Source: Patescibacteria group bacterium (lineage in GTDB: Bacteria > Patescibacteriota > Saccharimonadia > Saccharimonadales > HK-STAS-PATE-42). Taken from it: DNA of 7,442 bases. Each line of letters begins with the position of its first letter. Position 1 is the first letter of the stretch. The stretch lies in NCBI GenBank assembly GCA_030917805.1, contig JAUPUA010000054.1, forward strand, positions 1 through 7,442, written 5' to 3'. A program made the position numbers and the translations under genes. Shown here in pieces: positions 6,154 to 7,442 of the stretch. The notes under the pieces were generated by a model. The model was not told the DNA's origin. It was given only the letters and a program-made list of their open reading frames with translations, and did not search any database.

Positions 6154-6271
6154 TACGAGCCAAAGGTTCCGAGATATAATTTAAAATCTCGTCGGATATG
6201 ATCTACTCTGTTCGGCTTGTCTAATAAGATATCCATGCATCACCAGAGCTTCTTACGACCATTGTTCCGAG
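6154..6271 (-). repeat. Two copies of a CTCGGAAC-TGG-TCGTA motif in the S1 leader
   Basis: On the minus strand, 6271-6254 read CTCGGAAC-AA-TGG-TCGTA and 6173-6154 read CTCGGAAC-CTT-TGG-C-TCGTA. The copies share all of CTCGGAAC, TGG and TCGTA, differ only in short linkers, and sit 98 bp apart, one near each end of the leader. Confidence 0.5.
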
Positions 6272-6307
6272 TACTTAAACTTTTAGTTCTAGCGTAATTA
6301 ACTATAA

Positions 6308-6337
6308 ATTCTACCACAGTTACCGCCTAACCGCCAA
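6308..6337 (-). promoter_or_regulatory. Candidate promoter of the S1-infB operon
   Basis: On the minus strand: TTGGCG (6337-6332, four of six to TTGACA), an 18-bp spacer ending in TGG, then TAGAAT (6313-6308, five of six to TATAAT). The TG one base before the hexamer makes it an extended -10. It is the best match I found upstream of the S1 gene, but the start site is not proven and a promoter closer to the gene cannot be excluded. Confidence 0.5.
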
Positions 6338-6388
6338 CAAATTAGTCCCAGTCTCCACTCCTACGAAGCCAACTGCATGCTTGCACAG

Positions 6389-6397
6389 TGGTATAAT
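6389..6397 (+). promoter_or_regulatory. Extended -10 promoter of prfA
   Basis: TG-G-TATAAT is a perfect extended -10. Ten bases follow before the ATG at 6408, the same distance as at def, so the transcript should begin a few bases before the start codon. There is no ribosome binding site and no good -35 match at 16-18 bp. Confidence 0.72.
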
Positions 6398-6407
6398 TAC
6401 TAAACAA

Positions 6408-7442
6408 ATGACAGAAGCACAAAAAGCTAAGCACCAAGCTTTCTTAAAAGAACTGGGCGAACTAAATACCGAGCTTTCTAGCCCAGACTCTTTTAACGAC
6501 CCTAAAATTTCTCAAAAAAACCGCCGCCTGGCAGAGCTACTAGAGATAACAAACTGCTACACCGAGATAGAAAAAGCTGAAAAAGAACTCCTAGAAGCAG
6601 ATGAAATCATCGCCGGAAAAGACTCAGACATGATAAATTTGGCCAAGCAAGAAAAAACAGATCTATTAGAGAGAAAACAAGAACTAGAGGGCACCCTTCG
6701 CTTACTCCTAGTTCCAAAAGATCCAAATGACAGTAAAAATGCAATAATCGAAATCCGTGCAGGGGCAGGTGGTGATGAAGCCAGCCTCTTTGCATCAGAA
6801 CTTATGCGTATGTATTTGCGCTGGTGCGAAAACAACCACCTTAAAGCAGAGTTAATCTCTACCACTAATTCCGAATCAGGTGGAATCAAAGATGCGACTA
6901 TAGAAGTTAAGGGTATAGATGCCTACGGAAAACTCAAATTCGAAGCCGGAGTTCACCGGGTACAGCGCATCCCAACTACAGAATCAGCCGGTCGCATCCA
7001 TACCTCCACTGCCACAGTAGCCGTAATGCCCGAGGCAGTAGAAACCGACATCGAGATAAAGCAGTCAGAGCTTAGAATAGATGTTTTTAGAAGCAGTGGT
7101 AACGGTGGGCAGAGCGTCAACACAACCGACTCGGCCGTTAGAATTACCTATCTACCGACAGGTCTTATCGTAACCTGCCAAGACGAGAAATCACAGATCA
7201 AAAATAAAGAAAAAGCTATGAAAGTTCTTAGATCTCGCCTACTCCAAATCCAACTCGATAAAGATGCAGCCGAGCTAAGCTCTAAAAGAAAGGAGCTGAT
7301 CGGAAGCGGAGATCGGAGCGAAAAGATTAGAACCTACAACTTCCCCCAAGATAGGATAACTGACCACCGCATTGGCTATAGCAGAAGCAATATCACCAGC
7401 TTCATGGATGGCGACGTAGAGGATCTATTTTCCAAACTTAAA
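6408..7442 (+). CDS. prfA: Peptide chain release factor 1, 3' end cut by the window
   Basis: RF-1 recognises UAA and UAG in the ribosomal A site and triggers release of the finished protein. The window holds 345 codons with no stop; E. coli RF-1 is 360 aa, so only the last few residues should be missing. The N-terminal part is a charged helical domain (about 1-95). It is followed by [15 protein letters not shown], the RF-1-type codon-recognition tripeptide P-T-T (189-191, the PxT motif, unlike SPF in RF-2) in [20 protein letters not shown], and the catalytic GGQ at 233-235 in [20 protein letters not shown]. The GGQ position is the same as in E. coli. The segment [18 protein letters not shown] near the end is also typical. 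The ATG fits a leaderless start 10 bases after an extended -10. It is divergent from the S1-infB operon. Confidence 0.95.
   Translation, partial: MTEAQKAKHQAFLKELGELNTELSSPDSFNDPKISQKNRRLAELLEITNCYTEIEKAEKELLEADEIIAGKDSDMINLAKQEKTDLLERKQELEGTLRLLLVPKDPNDSKNAIIEIRAGAGGDEASLFASELMRMYLRWCENNHLKAELISTTNSESGGIKDATIEVKGIDAYGKLKFEAGVHRVQRIPTTESAGRIHTSTATVAVMPEAVETDIEIKQSELRIDVFRSSGNGGQSVNTTDSAVRITYLPTGLIVTCQDEKSQIKNKEKAMKVLRSRLLQIQLDKDAAELSSKRKELIGSGDRSEKIRTYNFPQDRITDHRIGYSRSNITSFMDGDVEDLFSKLK

Larger units (their letters stand above)
6125..6301 (-). promoter_or_regulatory. Probable long structured 5' leader of the S1-infB mRNA
   Basis: If the candidate promoter at 6308-6337 is used, transcription starts near 6301 and leaves about 177 nt untranslated before the S1 ATG. 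The leader holds a 6-bp hairpin with a 10-base A/U loop (6170-6191, CGAGAT/ATCTCG), a longer-range pairing GGATAT/ATATCC (6194-6199 with 6229-6234), and two copies of a motif containing CTCGGAAC. In E. coli the S1 mRNA leader is structured and S1 represses its own translation; a similar role here is an inference. No tRNA or known riboswitch was recognised. Confidence 0.42.

Noticed and set aside
6125..6163. Upstream TTG start adding 13 residues to the S1 protein
   Set aside because: It would place the good AAGGAGAG site inside the coding sequence and has no ribosome binding site of its own; the protein family starts near the ATG at 6124.
6175..6180. Plus-strand TATAAT in the S1 leader
   Set aside because: No TG extension or -35, no gene follows it directly, and it lies in the A/U-rich loop of the hairpin, so it is probably incidental.
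6221..6262. A 13-codon reading frame (ATG to TAG, minus strand) inside the S1 leader, possible leader peptide
   Set aside because: No ribosome binding site and no run of regulatory codons; its ATG falls in the repeated motif. Such short frames are expected by chance.
6164..6407. Possible tRNA or other known RNA gene in the long intergenic region
   Set aside because: No cloverleaf, T-arm consensus or CCA end was found on either strand; the GTTCCGAG copies do not form a T-arm.
6557..6889. Open frame of 110 codons on the minus strand inside prfA
   Set aside because: It lies fully within a clearly conserved RF-1 coding region and has a Ser/Arg-rich composition typical of antisense frames.
7104..7115. 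Ser after the GGQ motif of RF-1, where E. coli has His
   Set aside because: GGQS followed by VNTTDSAVR is common in RF-1 of other bacteria, so it is not an anomaly.

Overview
The window is a compact stretch of bacterial housekeeping DNA, largely about starting and finishing translation. It holds seven protein genes and one long intergenic region. Several traits suggest a reduced-genome lineage, most likely Candidate Phyla Radiation/Patescibacteria: tail-to-tail genes share their last bases, IF-2 is short (592 aa), the S1 protein has four S1 domains, and a Q/P-rich protein resembles the DUF5663-type proteins I associate with that group. Saccharibacteria is one possibility, but I cannot fix the phylum from this sequence. 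Full-length conserved genes contain no in-frame TGA, so the standard bacterial code fits.

Left part (1-2371): the 3' end of priA (+), a NUDIX hydrolase gene (-), then def and fmt (+). priA-def-fmt is a widely conserved order (it is seen in Bacillus subtilis). Here a reversed NUDIX gene sits between priA and def. The 24-bp gap between the NUDIX and def start codons holds two overlapping -10 boxes pointing in opposite directions, and both place transcription starts at or within a few bases of the start codons, so both mRNAs look leaderless.

Middle (2368-6124, all on -): read in transcription order, a four-domain S1 protein (rpsA-like) and infB (IF-2) form a probable operon. Next comes a terminator/promoter overlap and an uncharacterised 231-aa protein with Q/P-rich tails. 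That gene ends inside the stop codon of fmt.

Right part (6125-7442): a 283-bp divergent region separates the S1 gene from prfA (RF-1), which runs off the window end. On the S1 side I see a candidate promoter about 180 bp from the start codon. This implies a long 5' leader, which contains a hairpin and two copies of a short motif. On the prfA side is a perfect extended -10 with exactly the same spacing to ATG as in front of def.

The genes form a coherent set. Fmt formylates initiator Met-tRNA, IF-2 delivers it, S1 helps load mRNA, RF-1 ends translation at UAA/UAG, and Def removes the formyl group. No mobile elements, CRISPR arrays, tRNA or rRNA genes were seen. The most interesting signals are regulatory (leaderless promoter architecture and the S1 leader), together with the uncharacterised Q/P-flanked protein.
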